Shown here one piece after another: positions 9,076 through 17,274 of a DNA stretch of 64,000 nt. Location of the stretch: the NCBI RefSeq assembly GCF_018343515.1, contig NZ_JAGYPD010000005.1, positions 390,918 to 454,917 on the forward strand, written 5' to 3'. The position numbers were made by a program, and so were the translations under genes. Under the pieces are notes generated by a model that saw only the letters and a program-made list of their open reading frames with translations, did not search any database and was not told the origin of the DNA. Positions within the stretch are counted from its first letter, which is position 1; every line of letters starts with the position of its first letter. Origin of the DNA: Bacillus sp. FJAT-50079. GTDB lineage: Bacteria; Bacillota; Bacilli; Bacillales; Bacillaceae_C.

Positions 9076-9233
9076 TTTACCACTCCTTATCCATTTAAAT
9101 AGTGGCAGATGGTCTATTGTATTTGAAAATATTTAATATTATTCCGTGAATTATTCATTCGTATATACAACGTTAAAGAAATTCTTTCCCGAACTAATGT
9201 CTAATTTATGAATCTCTCGATTTCCCATTTACA

Positions 9234-9356
9234 GCTTGTCCTGTTTCTGAAGGGCACGTTAAGCACCAATGATACTAAGTTCACTGTCACCGCCAGTAAC
9301 CGCTCCAAAGTAAGCATCCTTGCATAATTACTCCAGCCTTGAAATGACCTCTCCCC
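9234..9356 (-). pseudogene. Fragment of a second VOC gene
   Basis: About 120 bases upstream of the HpaB-like gene match the middle and N-terminal part of the intact VOC gene (roughly 6572-6710). The run from CGCCAGTAACCGCTCCAAAG through CTCCAG and TTGAAATGACC is nearly identical, with small deletions elsewhere. The frame is broken and both ends are missing. I infer a decaying duplicate. Confidence 0.8.
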
Positions 9357-9495
9357 TTCACAATAAATACATTTAATCTATGAAATGTGCTAAACAATCC
9401 ACTTAAAACAAAAGTGACAAATGTCACAGTGTAAGTTTCCTTTTTTTGATATGTTTATCCTATTGAATTTTAGAACGATGAAAAGAGGATTGTGA

Positions 9496-10407
9496 ATGAT
9501 TGAGCTCATAACAACTGCTGAATCGGTTGATCAAGCAAAAGGATTGATCCGGGCTGGAGTTGATACATTGTATATAGGTGAAGAAGAATTTGGGCTGCGT
9601 CTGCCAGCTTCCTTCTCCAGGGAAGAAATGATCGAGATCACAGAGTTTGCACACACATACAATAAACGAATTTGTGTAGCCGTAAATGCGATTATGCATA
9701 ATGATCGGATTAAAGAGGTCATTCCGTACTTGGAATTTTTACAGAAAATTGGTGTTGACTCGATCACAGTTGGCGATCCGGGCGTTATTCACTTATTAAA
9801 AATAAATAAAATAGATATTCCGTACGTTTATGATGCACATACGATGATTGCCAGTGCAAAACAAATAAATTTTTGGATGAAGCGTGGTGCAATCGGTGCT
9901 GTTCTCGCAAGGGAATTAACGTTTGAGGAATTAAAAACAATTGCAGCTCAGGTTACGATTCCAATTGAAATATTAGTGTATGGTGCAACATGTATTCATC
10001 ACTCTAAACGACCGCTTCTAGAAAATTATTTTAACTTTACAGAGCAATCGATGCCTTCTGAAGGTCTTTTTATTTCCGAACCAAAAAAGCCAGATTCCCA
10101 CTATTCTATTTTTGAAGATATGAATGGAACCCATATTTTTGCGACGAATGACGTCAATCTCCTGCCATATTTAGAATCATTAGTTGATGTCGGTCTAACC
10201 CAATGGAAATTAGATGGAATTTTTACTCACGGTGATGATTTTATTGAAATCGCACGCCTTTTTATTGAAGCGAAACAAGCGTTAGCGGCAGGTAATTTGA
10301 CGGAAAAATTAATAGAACAATTAAACGGGCAGCTAATCTCTCTTCACCCAAAAGAAAGATCTTTAGACGAAGGATTTTTCTTAAAAGATCCGAACGATGT
10401 AAAATAA
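9496..10407 (+). CDS. trhP1: U32 family protein TrhP1 (YrrN), tRNA hydroxylation
   Basis: Peptidase U32 family protein of 303 residues, matching B. subtilis YrrN in length and gene order. YrrN and YrrO are required with prephenate-derived chemistry for 5-hydroxyuridine at the wobble position of tRNA; protease activity is not supported for this branch. Visible U32 features are the barrel repeats (AGVDTLYIGEEEFGLRLPASF) and the VYGATCIHHSKRPLLENYF segment, where the Cys pattern is partly lost compared with the partner. It starts at ATG 9496 and is followed after 14 bases by trhP2. The methyltransferase TrmR (YrrM), a neighbour in B. subtilis, is absent. Confidence 0.88.
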   Translation: MIELITTAESVDQAKGLIRAGVDTLYIGEEEFGLRLPASFSREEMIEITEFAHTYNKRICVAVNAIMHNDRIKEVIPYLEFLQKIGVDSITVGDPGVIHLLKINKIDIPYVYDAHTMIASAKQINFWMKRGAIGAVLARELTFEELKTIAAQVTIPIEILVYGATCIHHSKRPLLENYFNFTEQSMPSEGLFISEPKKPDSHYSIFEDMNGTHIFATNDVNLLPYLESLVDVGLTQWKLDGIFTHGDDFIEIARLFIEAKQALAAGNLTEKLIEQLNGQLISLHPKERSLDEGFFLKDPNDVK

Positions 10408-10421
10408 CGAGGGGGATTATA

Positions 10422-11654
10422 ATGAGAAAAATAACGAAAAAGCCAGAGGTTTTATCTCCAGCAGGAACACTTGAAAAGTTGAAAACGGCCATTATATACG
10501 GCGCGGATGCTGTGTATATTGGTGGGAATCAGTACGGACTTAGAAGCCGTGCGGGAAACTTTACATATGATGAAATGCGCGAAGGGTTAGAATTTGCCAA
10601 AAAGCATGATGCAAAGGTGTATGTTGCGGCAAACATGGTAACACATGAAGGGGATGCAGATGGTGCAGGTACATTCTTTCAAACCCTGCGAGATATCGGC
10701 ATTCATGCAGTGATTGTATCTGACCCGGTACTCATTGATATTTGTGCAACAGAAGCTCCAGGTTTGCCGATTCATTTATCAACACAAGCTTCTGCAACGA
10801 ATTATGAAACATTGAATTTTTGGCATGCAGAAGGATTAGAGCGCGTTGTATTGGCAAGAGAAGTGAGCATGGAAGAAATCAAGGAAATTAGGCAAAATAC
10901 AGATGTGGAGATTGAGGCTTTTATTCATGGGGCTATGTGTATTTCATATTCAGGTCGTTGTACATTATCAAACCATATGTCAGCTCGTGACGCGAACCGT
11001 GGAGGCTGTTCACAATCATGCCGTTGGAAATACGATTTATTCGAAATGCCTTTGCCAAATGTACGTCAATCAGCTCTAGCAGGTGATCCCATTGAGGATT
11101 TTTCCATGAGCGCCGTCGATATGTCGATGATCCGCCACATCCCCGATTTAGTGGAAAATGGCATTGACAGTTTAAAAATTGAGGGAAGAATGAAATCCAT
11201 TCATTATGTATCAACCGTTTCAAATGTGTATCGTCAAGCGATCGATGCTTATTGCAATGATCCCGATCATTATGAGTTCAAACAAGAGTGGGAAGATGAG
11301 CTCTGGAAAGTAGCTCAACGGGAATTATCAGTAGGTTTTTATTATGGAACACCAACTGAAACTGAGCAATTATTTGGCGAACGCCGAAAAATTCCTGCCT
11401 ATGCTTTTATTGGACAAGTGTTAGATTATGATGAAGAAACACAAATAGCAACGATCCAACAACGCAATCATTTTGGCGTAGGAGACGAAATTGAATTTTT
11501 CGGTCCGGGCTTTACTCACCTGCATCAAACGATCGATTTTTTATGGGATGAAGCAGGAAATCCAATTGATCGTGCCCCGAATGCGATGATGATTGTAAAA
11601 ATGAAAGTAAAAGCGCCTGTTAAACCTTTTGATATGATCCGAAAAAGAAAATAA
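10422..11654 (+). CDS. trhP2: U32 family protein TrhP2 (YrrO), tRNA hydroxylation
   Basis: Second member of the TrhP pair, 410 residues. It carries the U32 signature in full: EAFIHGAMCISYSGRCTLSN followed by GGCSQSCRWKY, giving the conserved cysteines thought to hold an iron-sulfur cluster in this family. The N-terminal barrel (LSPAGTLEKLKTAIIYGADAVYIGG) and the C-terminal beta domain (FIGQVLDYDEET...GDEIEFFGPG) are complete. Ribosome site GAGGGGG precedes ATG. It forms an operon with trhP1 and ends in a strong terminator. Confidence 0.92.
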   Translation: MRKITKKPEVLSPAGTLEKLKTAIIYGADAVYIGGNQYGLRSRAGNFTYDEMREGLEFAKKHDAKVYVAANMVTHEGDADGAGTFFQTLRDIGIHAVIVSDPVLIDICATEAPGLPIHLSTQASATNYETLNFWHAEGLERVVLAREVSMEEIKEIRQNTDVEIEAFIHGAMCISYSGRCTLSNHMSARDANRGGCSQSCRWKYDLFEMPLPNVRQSALAGDPIEDFSMSAVDMSMIRHIPDLVENGIDSLKIEGRMKSIHYVSTVSNVYRQAIDAYCNDPDHYEFKQEWEDELWKVAQRELSVGFYYGTPTETEQLFGERRKIPAYAFIGQVLDYDEETQIATIQQRNHFGVGDEIEFFGPGFTHLHQTIDFLWDEAGNPIDRAPNAMMIVKMKVKAPVKPFDMIRKRK

Positions 11655-11665
11655 TCATGCTAAAC

Positions 11666-11706
11666 ATGCTGACCGAAAGATCGAATCTTTAGTCAGCATT
11701 TTTTAA
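11666..11706 (+). terminator. Terminator of the trhP1-trhP2 operon
   Basis: ATGCTGAC (11666-11673) pairs with GTCAGCAT (11692-11699), and an inner AAAGAT/ATCTTT extends the stem around a CGA loop; TTTTTT follows. Very strong intrinsic terminator. Confidence 0.93.
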
Positions 11707-11745
11707 TAGGACATCATCTATCCCAAGTAAAAACTCCATTACAAT

Positions 11746-12492
11746 TTACCATTCCACTCCGTAGTATTCCTTGATTATTTCTCGAATAATCTTTTCTTTA
11801 TTTTCTCCCCTTCCATGACTTTCCGTCCTAAATTCATCATTGCAATGAACTTTTGTTAGCTTGAAGCCAGTATAACGAATATCAATTTCTTCATCCGCAG
11901 ATGTTGAAAACCCTCCTGTTCCAAATGGGCTAACACATGTATGATTTATAGCAGTTCGATTCCCTTTTTCATCTACGTAATAGTATTTATCCGTTACAAT
12001 GCCATAGTCCATATCGGGTGTCGAAGTTACGAAATATCCTTTTTCATTAATAACATGCACTTCATAACCATCTTCGGTTTTAACGATCGGTGCTCCTTTT
12101 ACATTGTAAAAAACATAAACATCTCCTTCGTACCCGTTAGGTATTAAGTATATATCGTTCGTTTCATCACTTTTGTTCAACAAATACAGAGTGAGCGATA
12201 TGACAGTGGCTGCTAGTAATATACTGAAAATAACCTTAATAGTTCGGGAAAAACGTGTGATCTTTCCCATTAATACATAGACGGTATAAGCTAAGATGCT
12301 CACAACAAGCAAAATCGGCGTAATGTAAATTATCGCAAAAATGAAGCCTTCCCAAATAGAAAAATAGTAAACATTCGGCTCCCTTTCGGATAATTTGGTG
12401 TAGCTTATGAATGAACCAAATAGCGAAATAACGAATGATAAAATGACCGCAGCAAACATAATTTTTAGTAATTTTAAAAATGACCATCTCAT
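11746..12492 (-). CDS. Membrane protein with DUF6843-like extracytoplasmic domain
   Basis: Protein of 248 residues. Three hydrophobic segments lie at about residues 10-30, 46-75 and 84-105, followed by a C-terminal domain of about 140 residues. The stretch IYLIPNGYEGDVYVFYNVKGAP followed by an EDGYEVHVINEKGYFVTSTP block resembles the DUF6843 domain found in Bacteroidetes and Firmicutes surface proteins. Function unknown. ATG follows GGGGTGGAT. It is a monocistronic gene facing the trhP operon terminator. Confidence 0.75.
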   Translation of the reverse strand: MRWSFLKLLKIMFAAVILSFVISLFGSFISYTKLSEREPNVYYFSIWEGFIFAIIYITPILLVVSILAYTVYVLMGKITRFSRTIKVIFSILLAATVISLTLYLLNKSDETNDIYLIPNGYEGDVYVFYNVKGAPIVKTEDGYEVHVINEKGYFVTSTPDMDYGIVTDKYYYVDEKGNRTAINHTCVSPFGTGGFSTSADEEIDIRYTGFKLTKVHCNDEFRTESHGRGENKEKIIREIIKEYYGVEW

Positions 12493-12597
12493 TCATATCC
12501 ACCCCGGTTCAATCTTCATTGCTATTAGTATAGCATTTATACATTTTAAGGATTGGGGGATCTTTGTTCTTTTCAAAGGTGGCTATCGATCCCTAAC

Positions 12598-12632
12598 AAA
12601 AGAAAGAGCCCGTATTACTCTGGGCCCTCTCT
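12598..12632 (-). terminator. Terminator of the glutathione peroxidase gene
   Basis: AGAGCCC and GGGCCCTCT arms around an ACTCTG-containing loop, followed on the minus strand by CTTTCTTTTG. Lies just beyond the stop codon at 12638. Confidence 0.7.
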
Positions 12633-12637
12633 GCTCG

Positions 12638-13117
12638 TTATTCTTTTAATAATTTTAAAATATCCTCTTCGATTTTTAGCGGTCGAATAGTCGGTGCGTA
12701 TCGTTTAATGACATTTCCTTTTTTATCGATGAGAAATTTTGTGAAATTCCATTTGATATCCGATGTGATTAAACCTTTTTTTTCCTCTGTTAAATATTGA
12801 AATAGGGGATGGGCCTCTTTCCCCTTTACTTCGACTTTTTTAAATAAAGGAAAGTGGACGCCAAAGTTTAACTGACAAGCTTTTGCTACTTCTTCGTCTG
12901 ATCCCGGCTCTTGATTTTTGAACTGATTGCATGGAAAGCCTAACACTACAAAGTTTTTCCCCTTATACGTATCGTATAATTGTTGCAATTCGTCAAATTG
13001 CGGGGCAAACCCGCATTTTGTAGCTGTATTGACGATTAAAAGTACTTTCCCTTCATAATCACGTAATGATTTCTCTTCCCCATTCATTAAAGGGGCTGAA
13101 AATTGATAAATACTCAT
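12638..13117 (-). CDS. bsaA: Glutathione peroxidase-like thiol peroxidase
   Basis: Peroxidase of 159 residues that reduces hydroperoxides; bacterial members usually depend on thioredoxin. The peroxidatic cysteine is Cys35 in NTATKCGF (a selenocysteine in the animal enzymes), the conserved Gln follows in GFPCNQF, and the catalytic Trp-Asn pair is in IKWNFTKFL. Length and all four active-site positions fit the Bacillus BsaA type. It lies 27 bases downstream of the MMPL transporter on the same strand, so limited co-transcription with the tetR-MMPL unit is possible. Confidence 0.93.
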   Translation of the reverse strand: MSIYQFSAPLMNGEEKSLRDYEGKVLLIVNTATKCGFAPQFDELQQLYDTYKGKNFVVLGFPCNQFKNQEPGSDEEVAKACQLNFGVHFPLFKKVEVKGKEAHPLFQYLTEEKKGLITSDIKWNFTKFLIDKKGNVIKRYAPTIRPLKIEEDILKLLKE

Positions 13118-13144
13118 CGCTATCCCCTATCTTCCTTATTAGGC

Positions 13145-15259
13145 TTAATTTGAGTGTTTTCGTTTAACGGCTTTTTCTTTTTCAAATAATACGATGAGTC
13201 CCGGCAAAAGAACACCCCTTATTAAAAATGTATCTAATAAAATACCAACCGCGACAATGAAGCCAAAGACAAATAAAAGTTCAATCGGCTGAGTCATAAG
13301 GACAGCGAAAGTTGCCGCTAAAATTAAACCAGCCGAGGAAATAACCCCTCCAGTATTAGCGACGGCAATTTGAACCGCCTCTTTGACAGCATGCTTTCTC
13401 CTTTCCTCTTGATATCTAGAGATTAATATGATGTTGTAATCCACCCCTAGTGCAACTAAGAATACAAAGGAATATAGTGGTACTCTATCACTTATCGTAT
13501 GAAGATCAAAGATAATCCCACTTAAAAACATCCCTAAACCTAAAGCGGCAAGAAAGGAGATTAAAATGGTTCCCATCATATAAATAGGCATCTTAATCGA
13601 TTTCGTTAAAACAATTAGCAAGGCAAAAATAAGAATCGTTTCCAATATGACAATTAAAATTAAATCGCGATTATTAATGGAGCGCTCATCCACCTTGGAA
13701 GCCGTCTCCCCAGCAAAGTGCAGACTGCCTTCTAGTTGCTGGTCTGTCATAATTGTTTCCGAGTTGTCGATGATATTTTTTAAAGCATCGATTGTATCAA
13801 TCGCATAAGGGCTCTCATCAAAAGTTAGGCTATAATTGATCACTTTTTCATTCTCAGAAATGCCATTTATCCGAACATTATTCACTAATGGTTGACTCGC
13901 TAGCGCATTTTTTAAATTTTCTTGCTGCTCGAGCGTAATGATTTCTGTTGCCTCAAACAATACCGTTGTAGGCGCTAAATCTCCTTTATGAAAGTTTTTC
14001 TCTAAAATTTCATAGCCTTGTCTTGATGGCATATCCTCAGGAAAGGATTTCATCGTATCAAACTCGTATTGCATATTAAACAGATTGCTCGCCGAAACAA
14101 GTAAGAAAACCCCAATCACCGCAACAGAAAGCCCCGGCTTCCTTACAACAAATCTACCAACCCGACTCCAGATGGAATTTGATTTAATAATCGTCTCACC
14201 AACTTGCGGGATTTTTGGCCAAAATGATTTTCTGCCAAAGAGCGTAAACAAGGCTGGAACGAGTGTGATTGATGCTAGCATAATAATTACCATCGTTGTT
14301 CCAAACGTCGGAGCAAAATTGTTATAATCCCCAAATTCAGCGAAGAATAGGACAAGCATTGCAGCTAATACCGTCCCACCTGAAAAGAAAACAGGCATTC
14401 CTATTTCGCGCATTGCCGCACTCATTGCATCATACTTGCTTTCATAGGTTTTCAGCTCTTCGCGATAGCGAGAAAATACGAATAAAGAATAATCAATCAC
14501 AGCGGCAAATAATAAAATCGTCATAATCGACAATGTTTGATTGCTGAAAACAAGTCCAGCAGCGCCCATTACACCGAGTGTTTGCATGACAACTTCATAA
14601 ACGAAGGCGGCTGCCAAAAGTGGGATTAGTGCCAGTAATGGAGATCGATAAATAATGACCAATAGCACGAGAATTAATCCAACCGTTGATAAAATCAAAA
14701 CGACGTCCGCTCTTGAAAATAGTTCAAGCGTATCAGCAGCAATGCCAGCAGGGCCAGTAACATACAATGCTAAATCACTTTGCTCCTTAACAATTTTTTC
14801 AATTTGTTCTTTTGCTTGCTTTAGTTCTTTTGTTTCAAGCGAAGCATTGAACGTTAAAGGAATAACTGCCGTTTTTTTGTCTGCTGAGAAAAATCCAGCA
14901 GTTGCTTGTGGCGGCAATGCGGATAAAGGGATGATTTGTTCCACTTCTTTCATGTCTGCCTTTTCAATTCGGTCGACTAAGTCAACCAGCTGCTGAAGCT
15001 CAATTTCCCCTTTATCTGATTGAAAAACGAGAATGCCGGGCACACCATCACTATCTTTAAAATACGTATCGACTTTTTTATTAGCGATCACAGATTGTGC
15101 TTCTTTTGGCAATGCATCAATGGAAGATACCTGATATTCCTTTGCACTTGGCGCAAAGATTGCTAGCCCCATCGTCAAAATAAACCAGACGGCAAGGGTA
15201 ATCCACATCCCTTTTTTCGTTGTTACACGGTCTGTAATGAATTGCAAAAAAGCTTTCAT
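13145..15259 (-). CDS. MMPL family (RND-type) exporter
   Basis: Integral membrane exporter of 704 residues with two MMPL modules. Each begins with one helix (residues about 17-36 and 375-393), then a large extracytoplasmic loop of about 140 residues, then five helices. The conserved DYSLFVFSRYREE and DYNIILISRYQEE motifs after the fourth helix of each half carry the acidic residues that couple transport to protons in this family. Substrate unknown; lipids or hydrophobic toxins are typical. Controlled in all likelihood by the TetR repressor encoded 135 bases upstream, through the operator array between them. Confidence 0.9.
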   Translation of the reverse strand: MKAFLQFITDRVTTKKGMWITLAVWFILTMGLAIFAPSAKEYQVSSIDALPKEAQSVIANKKVDTYFKDSDGVPGILVFQSDKGEIELQQLVDLVDRIEKADMKEVEQIIPLSALPPQATAGFFSADKKTAVIPLTFNASLETKELKQAKEQIEKIVKEQSDLALYVTGPAGIAADTLELFSRADVVLILSTVGLILVLLVIIYRSPLLALIPLLAAAFVYEVVMQTLGVMGAAGLVFSNQTLSIMTILLFAAVIDYSLFVFSRYREELKTYESKYDAMSAAMREIGMPVFFSGGTVLAAMLVLFFAEFGDYNNFAPTFGTTMVIIMLASITLVPALFTLFGRKSFWPKIPQVGETIIKSNSIWSRVGRFVVRKPGLSVAVIGVFLLVSASNLFNMQYEFDTMKSFPEDMPSRQGYEILEKNFHKGDLAPTTVLFEATEIITLEQQENLKNALASQPLVNNVRINGISENEKVINYSLTFDESPYAIDTIDALKNIIDNSETIMTDQQLEGSLHFAGETASKVDERSINNRDLILIVILETILIFALLIVLTKSIKMPIYMMGTILISFLAALGLGMFLSGIIFDLHTISDRVPLYSFVFLVALGVDYNIILISRYQEERRKHAVKEAVQIAVANTGGVISSAGLILAATFAVLMTQPIELLFVFGFIVAVGILLDTFLIRGVLLPGLIVLFEKEKAVKRKHSN

Positions 15260-15310
15260 ATTCTCAGCCCTTTCTATGTGTAGGATTTCGCTTTATTAAA
15301 TGGACAAGCA

Positions 15311-15393
15311 AAGTGACACACTTGTCACTTTAAAGAAAAATAAAATGACACTACTGTCATTGTTATTATCTTTTAAAGGTAACAGTAGTGTCA
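15311..15393. promoter_or_regulatory. Triple TetR-type operator upstream of the MMPL gene
   Basis: Three copies of TGACA-N4-TGTCA: 15314-15327 (embedded in a perfect 20-bp palindrome, 15311-15330), 15346-15359, and 15380-15393 with one mismatch (TAACA). Centre-to-centre distances are 32 and 34 bases. The second and third copies are also complementary over 12 bases, so the transcript could fold. They lie in the only spacer between the tetR gene and its likely target. Confidence 0.85.
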
Positions 15394-15394
15394 A

Positions 15395-15979
15395 TTACTT
15401 TTTTGTAAACATTCCATGACTAATAATTTCTTTAATGGAACGCACCCATTCATCATGAGAAATGCCGGAATGATTTGGAATTGCAATCGTTTGAAAAATA
15501 AACCCTAATAATAACCCGTCAGCAAGATGTGATTTTAATCTTTTTTCTTGTTTCCCTAATGTAATAAATCCTTGCAATTGCTTATACATATCAAGATGTA
15601 ATTCATCAAGTTTCGCTTTATTTTTTTTCACCTTTTCAGAAATGTTCGCACGTATTTGTAAAGCAATAATAATCATTTGATGAATTTCAGTATGTTTAAA
15701 AATAAGTTCGATTAAAGCATCAAATTGTTGTTCAAACCCTTCAAATTTTTGAATGTTTTCCAGCTTTAATAAAAATCTTTCCAATTCATCCAGCATATAA
15801 TCTGTAATGAGCTCTTCCTTATTTTCGAAATACTTATATAGTGCACCTCTTGATATTTCTAATCGCTCCGCTAAAATGCTAAAGGTAAAACCCTCATAAC
15901 CATGAAGAAGAAGCAATTCCTTAGTCGTTTTATATAGATCATCGACTGTAAATTTTCGTTCCCTTGCCAGCATGCTCAC
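15395..15979 (-). CDS. TetR/AcrR family regulator
   Basis: Repressor-type protein of 194 residues. The N-terminal helix-turn-helix is visible at about residues 27-60 (FTFSILAERLEISRGALYKYFENKEELI), the signature end of TetR proteins. The C-terminal ligand-binding part is helical and not assignable to a ligand. The arrangement of tetR directly upstream of an MMPL transporter, with palindromes in between, recalls YdgC/YdgH of B. subtilis. It probably represses the exporter and may be relieved by an exported compound. Confidence 0.9.
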   Translation of the reverse strand: MSMLARERKFTVDDLYKTTKELLLLHGYEGFTFSILAERLEISRGALYKYFENKEELITDYMLDELERFLLKLENIQKFEGFEQQFDALIELIFKHTEIHQMIIIALQIRANISEKVKKNKAKLDELHLDMYKQLQGFITLGKQEKRLKSHLADGLLLGFIFQTIAIPNHSGISHDEWVRSIKEIISHGMFTKK

Positions 15980-16027
15980 CTCTCTTCTATTATTAATCGT
16001 CCTCCACCAAATACTTTAAGTTGGAGT

Positions 16028-16423
16028 TTAATTAACATCGGGATCTGGCGGATTCTGTTCAAACGAGCTCTCATTTCTCCGAAAATCATACGTATCCTTT
16101 GGAACATTGAGCTCAACATGATTAATAATGACTGTATCATGATCGACCCATCTTATCGTAGCTATTTCAATTCTATATTGCCAATAAATATTTTTCGGCT
16201 TCCTTTTTTCATTATTAAAATTTAGCTCTCCACGAACCGCATATGAAGTTGTGGCTCCGCCGTTTGTTACATATGCCTTTACCGTATATCGACCATCTGG
16301 TGATGTTACTTCATTGATATACTCACCTTTAGGCAGTCTTCCCATATCAAAAAATGCCCAATAAATTCCGTATGCCAATAGACTAGTGAGTATTAAAATA
16401 AGGATTAAAAGCCTTTTCCACAT
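16028..16423 (-). CDS. DUF5412 family protein
   Basis: Protein of 131 residues with one N-terminal membrane helix (residues 4-24) and an exported domain. PKGEYINEVTSPDGRYTVKAYVTNGGATTSYAVRGEL followed by KNIYWQYR and WVDHDTVIINHVELNVPKDTYDF are hallmarks of DUF5412, a Bacillus family without assigned function. The spacing between it, the 106-residue membrane protein and the lipoprotein upstream is small (about 35 bases each), so these may form one operon. Confidence 0.82.
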   Translation of the reverse strand: MWKRLLILILILTSLLAYGIYWAFFDMGRLPKGEYINEVTSPDGRYTVKAYVTNGGATTSYAVRGELNFNNEKRKPKNIYWQYRIEIATIRWVDHDTVIINHVELNVPKDTYDFRRNESSFEQNPPDPDVN

Positions 16424-16460
16424 CCTTTCCTTTATTTCCTTTCGAAAACATCGAGAATTA

Positions 16461-16781
16461 CTACGATCCCTTAAGCATTAGTAAATAACTGAGTAAATAC
16501 AGAAAACACGTCACGCCAAACAAAGCAAATATGCTTGGAGTCATTGCAGTGTATAAACTGATTGGCAGCGACCAGATGAAGGCAATGAACATCCATAATT
16601 TTTTCCTCTTTAAGGAAGAGATAATTGCTAAACAGGCGGGAATAAATAGCATGATGAAAGTATTTAAAATAGGCGCAAATTCAGCAGAATTCGAATAAGG
16701 ATTGAAGAAACTAAATACAAGCCATAGACAAATAGATAATATCCCCGCAATGATTCCTAATATGGCCGATGCTTTTTTCAT
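16461..16781 (-). CDS. Small four-helix membrane protein
   Basis: Hydrophobic protein of 106 residues with four predicted membrane helices: about 5-25, 36-55, 65-80 and 86-102. The N-terminus KKASAILGIIAGILSI is typical of short Bacillus membrane proteins of unknown role. ATG follows GGGGGCAGCG. Two degenerate fragments of the same family occur at 32450-32560 and 38371-38431, indicating past duplication or transposition. Function unknown. Confidence 0.72.
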   Translation of the reverse strand: MKKASAILGIIAGILSICLWLVFSFFNPYSNSAEFAPILNTFIMLFIPACLAIISSLKRKKLWMFIAFIWSLPISLYTAMTPSIFALFGVTCFLYLLSYLLMLKGS

Positions 16782-16813
16782 ATCGCTGCCCCCTTATATT
16801 ACAAACACTAAAA

Positions 16814-17254
16814 TCAAAGATTAGATTGAATGAATGATCTTAATTTTTGAGTGTCTTTAACCGTTGTAAAATAAACATCTTTATCCCCAAGGTACATAAA
16901 CATACTTTTTTCATTTTCCTTACCTAGCCACAAATGAATTGCGTGTGTTGGCAATGGACCTTCCTCAGATGTGTATCCAATCATTACATCATATTCCGGT
17001 TCAGATATATCTATTTTATCCTTTTGTTTTTGAGCTGCTGTGATCACATGTCTAAATATTTTGATCGATTCGGCATCGGTATAAGTTTGCATTATATCTT
17101 CATTCATTTCGCCAAATCCATTAGATTTTGAAATTTCCACTTTTGAAATCTTTTCATCTAAAAGAACCATCGTTTCGGTCGGCCGTAATTGACAGCCAAC
17201 TAAAATCAACGTTCCTACAATAGATATGATTAAAATGACCATTTTTAATTTCAT
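16814..17254 (-). CDS. Putative lipoprotein
   Basis: About 146 residues. A signal peptide (MKLKMVILIISIVGTLILVGC) ends in the lipobox LVGC, so the mature protein should be lipid-anchored at the outer face of the membrane. No domain is recognised; the mature part contains alternating strands and KVEISKSNGFGEMNE. I chose ATG 17254 because GAGGGAA lies 8 bases upstream. ATG 17278 would overlap the previous stop as ATGA, which would suggest coupling, but has no ribosome site. Confidence 0.75.
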   Translation of the reverse strand: MKLKMVILIISIVGTLILVGCQLRPTETMVLLDEKISKVEISKSNGFGEMNEDIMQTYTDAESIKIFRHVITAAQKQKDKIDISEPEYDVMIGYTSEEGPLPTHAIHLWLGKENEKSMFMYLGDKDVYFTTVKDTQKLRSFIQSNL

Positions 17255-17274
17255 TTTCAAATTCCCTCTTCGCA

